This document shows positions 4,109 to 6,608 of a DNA stretch of 6,608 bases, one piece after another. Both the position numbers and the translations under genes were made by a program. Origin of the DNA: Archangium sp. (GTDB lineage: Bacteria > Myxococcota > Myxococcia > Myxococcales > Myxococcaceae); contig JAEUJR010001111.1 in assembly GCA_016793585.1 (NCBI GenBank), forward strand, positions 1-6,608, given 5' to 3'. The notes beneath the pieces were generated by a model. It was not told where the DNA came from and ran no database searches. It worked only from the letters and a program-made list of their open reading frames with translations. The first letter of the stretch is position 1; each line of letters opens with the position of its first letter.

Positions 4109-6608
4109 ACTGCTGGCGGGTGCCGGTCACGACGATGCGCTGGCCGACGCCGCGCCCGCGGATCTCTTCGCGATACATGAGCTCGGCCGTCGGGGGCGGG
4201 TGCACGAAGCTGCCCTCGCTCGACGCCCGCACGCGGAAGTGGAACGTGTGCGTGCCGCGCGGAACCTCGGTGAACGCGTACCGAACCTCACCGTCGAGGC
4301 GCTGCACGTACGTCGGCGTGATGGAGTCGACCTGCGAAGGTTTCGCGTCGCTGCTCGACGTCTCGAGGTTCGGGTTCATCGGCTCGAGGCCCGCAGCGAA
4401 CGGCACGACGAAGGCCAGGTGCTGACGCGCTTCATCGGTCGTGAACTGCGCGTGAATCTCGATGACCTCGCCCAGCGGCACCTTCAGCGTCTGGCCTGCC
4501 TTGTCTTCGACGTTCACGGGCGCACTGCCATCGGCCGGGTAACGCGTGAGGCTGCGGCTGACGATGAGCCCCTGCTTCTTCGCCTCGGCTTGATCGCCAG
4601 GCTGGAGCGGCAGGTACTTCACCTGCACGCGCGCGCCGACGGGCCCGCCCGAGACGGTGATGGTGGGCACCTGCTCGGAGTCGGTGATGCGGCGACCGGC
4701 CTTCTTCGCGTCGTCGAGCACCACGTCGGGCAGGCCGCTGATGGTGATGGTCGACTTGCCCTTCCCGGGCTGCGCCTTCTCCAGGTACAGCGCGAAGGCC
4801 GAGATGGCGCGGCGGTTGTCGTACGTCGAACCGAAGCCCGAGTTCGCCGTCGACTTCGCCAGCAGCGCGTCACGAATGAGGGCGTGTTTCTCGCTCGACG
4901 GGTCGACGCGCAACAGCGCTTCCCACACGGCGGCGACCGCGCTGGCCGAGCTGCCCAGGTAGAGGCCCGACCAGCTCGTGCGATCGCGGCGCAGGCGATC
5001 GAACACCTGGTTGCCCTTGACCAGCTTGAACACCAGCTCGTCCCACAGCTCGCCCTTGAGCGTGCCCAGGTTCGACTGAAACACGTTGGGCCGTTCGGCC
5101 ATCGCCGAGGTGAGATCGGCCAGCGCCGTCGAGTCCATCGCCGCGCGGCCGTAGAAGAGCTCGACGGCGTAGTTGTCATCGAGCGCGCCGGTGCTCGAGA
5201 GCGCCCGAAGCGCCGCCGCCTGCTGGTTGTAGCGATAGTCCGACCAGAGCCCGTTGAAGTCCTTGCGCAGCACGCGCTTGAGGCCGTCGATGGCGCGGGT
5301 GCGCACCTTCTCGTCGACGGCGATGCCGGCCTTCTTCGCCATCGTCATGAACTCGACGGCCGCGGCGGTGAGCTGCACGTTGCCCGACGTACCGGGCCAG
5401 TAGCCCACGAAGCCGCTCGAGTCCTGATACTGCGCCGCCTCGTCGAGCAGCTGCTTCGTGTTCTGCTGCACCCGCGGCGTGAAGCGGGTGTCGAGCTCGA
5501 GCTTCTTCAGCAACGAGCCGAGCACGAGGTCTGGGTACACCTGACTCATGCGCTGCTCGAGACACCCGTGCGGGTACGCGGAGAGGTACTCGAGGCTCGA
5601 GGCGAGCTCGAGCACGCCGGGCTGGTTCGTGAACACGTACGACTGCGTCGCGGTGCCGGGGCGGGCAGGCTCGGGGAAGGGCTTGAGCGATGCGGTGCCG
5701 TTCTGCAGCGTCACGGTCGACGCCGCGCGCTCGATGGCGCGATCGGGGAGCAATGGCAACTTCACCTCGAACGCGTCACCGGCTTTGTCCGACAGTCGCG
5801 TCACGTCGACTCGCACGGTGAGGGCCGATTCCTTCCCGGTCGGCACGTTCTTCACCGTCACGGGCGTGAGCACCGACTGCGCCTTCGTCGACTTCAGCTC
5901 GATGCGCTCGCTCGACTTCGCCTTGCCGTCGATGGCGCCTGTGATGGAGATGTCGACGCTCGCGGGGCCATCGGGGCCTTCGACGACGCGGGCCACCGCG
6001 CCCGGCCAGAAGGCGTCACCAACGCGAACGAGCCGCGGCAGCTGCGGCTGTACGAGCACTGGCAGCCGCACACGCAGGGTCGACTGTTTGAGCCCGAAGC
6101 GGGTCGCTCCCGAGACCGCCACGGCGCGCACGCGGAAGTTGGTGAGATCGTCCGAAAGCTGAATCGGCACCACCAGCTTGCCACTCGGCGGCACCACCAG
6201 CGTCGCCGCGTAGAACGGAACGGTCTTGAACTCCTTGCGCACGAGCCGCTTGCCGCCCTGGCTCTCGTCATCGCCACCGTCACCGCCCGGGTCCTCTTCG
6301 AGCTCGGTGATGCGGCCGACCACCAGGTTGCGCGAGTCACGAATGGTGATGGTGCGCGAGTTGCGGCGAATCATCGCCGAGAGGGGGTCGAGCGTGGCCT
6401 CCTTCGCGAGCGAGAGCACCGCTTCATCGACGAGCCACAGCGTGACTTCGCCGCCGATGGGCTTCTTCTGATCGTCGGCCAGCGTGATGGTGAAGTCCTG
6501 CTTCGTGCCGGGCCGCGCGACCTCGGGGTGCTGCACGTTCACGGTGATCTGGTTCTTCGCGGGCTCGACCTCGAGCTCGAGGCTGCTCGCGGCGGTGGCT
6601 GGCTTGTA
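4107..6608 (-). CDS. Bacterial alpha-2-macroglobulin (YfhM-like protease trap), C-terminal half (5' end outside window)
   Basis: The minus-strand frame is open to base 6608, giving 833 visible residues, roughly half of the usual 1,600-1,700 of long bacterial macroglobulins. The family sits in the periplasm, usually as a lipoprotein, and traps foreign proteases: cleavage of a bait region exposes a thioester that bonds to the attacker. Visible in order (window numbering): a macroglobulin strand with VTLWLVDEAVLSL (55-67); a variable charged stretch in the bait position (about 68-127); FYAATLVVPPSGKLVVPIQL and the NFRVRAVAVS core (132-166); the alpha-helical thioester domain (about 327-622) with YPHGCLEQ, whose Cys349 (5562-5564) and Gln352 (5553-5555) form the thioester; and the C-terminal receptor-like domain ending in FVHPPPTAELMY. 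The intact CLEQ puts it with the thioester-bearing YfhM class next to pbpC, not the thioester-less class (YfaS-like). The lipobox and N-terminal domains lie outside the window, as does the operon promoter. Confidence 0.96.
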   Translation of the reverse strand, partial: YKPATAASSLELEVEPAKNQITVNVQHPEVARPGTKQDFTITLADDQKKPIGGEVTLWLVDEAVLSLAKEATLDPLSAMIRRNSRTITIRDSRNLVVGRITELEEDPGGDGGDDESQGGKRLVRKEFKTVPFYAATLVVPPSGKLVVPIQLSDDLTNFRVRAVAVSGATRFGLKQSTLRVRLPVLVQPQLPRLVRVGDAFWPGAVARVVEGPDGPASVDISITGAIDGKAKSSERIELKSTKAQSVLTPVTVKNVPTGKESALTVRVDVTRLSDKAGDAFEVKLPLLPDRAIERAASTVTLQNGTASLKPFPEPARPGTATQSYVFTNQPGVLELASSLEYLSAYPHGCLEQRMSQVYPDLVLGSLLKKLELDTRFTPRVQQNTKQLLDEAAQYQDSSGFVGYWPGTSGNVQLTAAAVEFMTMAKKAGIAVDEKVRTRAIDGLKRVLRKDFNGLWSDYRYNQQAAALRALSSTGALDDNYAVELFYGRAAMDSTALADLTSAMAERPNVFQSNLGTLKGELWDELVFKLVKGNQVFDRLRRDRTSWSGLYLGSSASAVAAVWEALLRVDPSSEKHALIRDALLAKSTANSGFGSTYDNRRAISAFALYLEKAQPGKGKSTITISGLPDVVLDDAKKAGRRITDSEQVPTITVSGGPVGARVQVKYLPLQPGDQAEAKKQGLIVSRSLTRYPADGSAPVNVEDKAGQTLKVPLGEVIEIHAQFTTDEARQHLAFVVPFAAGLEPMNPNLETSSSDAKPSQVDSITPTYVQRLDGEVRYAFTEVPRGTHTFHFRVRASSEGSFVHPPPTAELMYREEIRGRGVGQRIVVTGTRQQ

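Noticed and set aside
5548..6162. A 204-codon plus-strand frame opposite the macroglobulin gene
   Set aside because: It is Ser/Thr/Arg-rich with no recognisable motif, antisense to the conserved thioester and macroglobulin domains.

Overview
This is a GC-rich window with dense coding, strong G/C bias at third codon positions and short gaps. That composition, a conserved macroglobulin/PBP1C gene pair and a clean sigma-54-type promoter match suggest a Gram-negative bacterium of the Myxococcota (former Deltaproteobacteria) kind. The taxonomic placement is inference only; the double-membrane lifestyle is better supported, because the gene pair on the right makes sense only with a periplasm.

Left part (1-1440, plus strand). 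The window opens inside an acyl-CoA dehydrogenase of the AidB-like branch, whose C-terminal 271 residues are present and include the catalytic glutamate loop. A 153-base gap follows, holding several symmetric elements: a GC-rich hairpin just after the stop, a nested inverted repeat, a GTGA-N6-TCAC dyad and a good -24/-12 (sigma-54) promoter match. This leads into a small gene for a 156-residue protein that looks like a stand-alone pair of CBS domains. The predicted transcription start falls about two bases before its ATG, which would make the mRNA nearly leaderless.

Middle (1441-1708). This gap lies between convergent genes and has no convincing gene. Its main content is three head-to-tail copies of a 59-bp unit, each able to fold into a 12-bp stem hairpin with a conserved loop that carries a Shine-Dalgarno-like GAGGAG or GGGGAG and an ATG. 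A few bases of a fourth copy follow, then a stretch ending in an imperfect hairpin at the pbpC stop codon.

Right part (1709-6608, minus strand). Two genes sit in one operon, transcribed from right to left. The upstream gene, which enters from the right edge with its 5' half missing, encodes the C-terminal half of a bacterial alpha-2-macroglobulin with an intact CLEQ thioester motif. The downstream gene, starting seven bases after the macroglobulin stop, encodes penicillin-binding protein 1C with complete transglycosylase and transpeptidase motifs. The pair matches the yfhM-pbpC arrangement of E. coli. The accepted model is that the macroglobulin traps foreign proteases that enter the periplasm while PBP1C repairs peptidoglycan after envelope damage.

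I found no tRNA, rRNA, CRISPR array, transposase or phage gene. The least explained parts are the 59-bp palindromic repeats and the control region of the CBS-domain gene.
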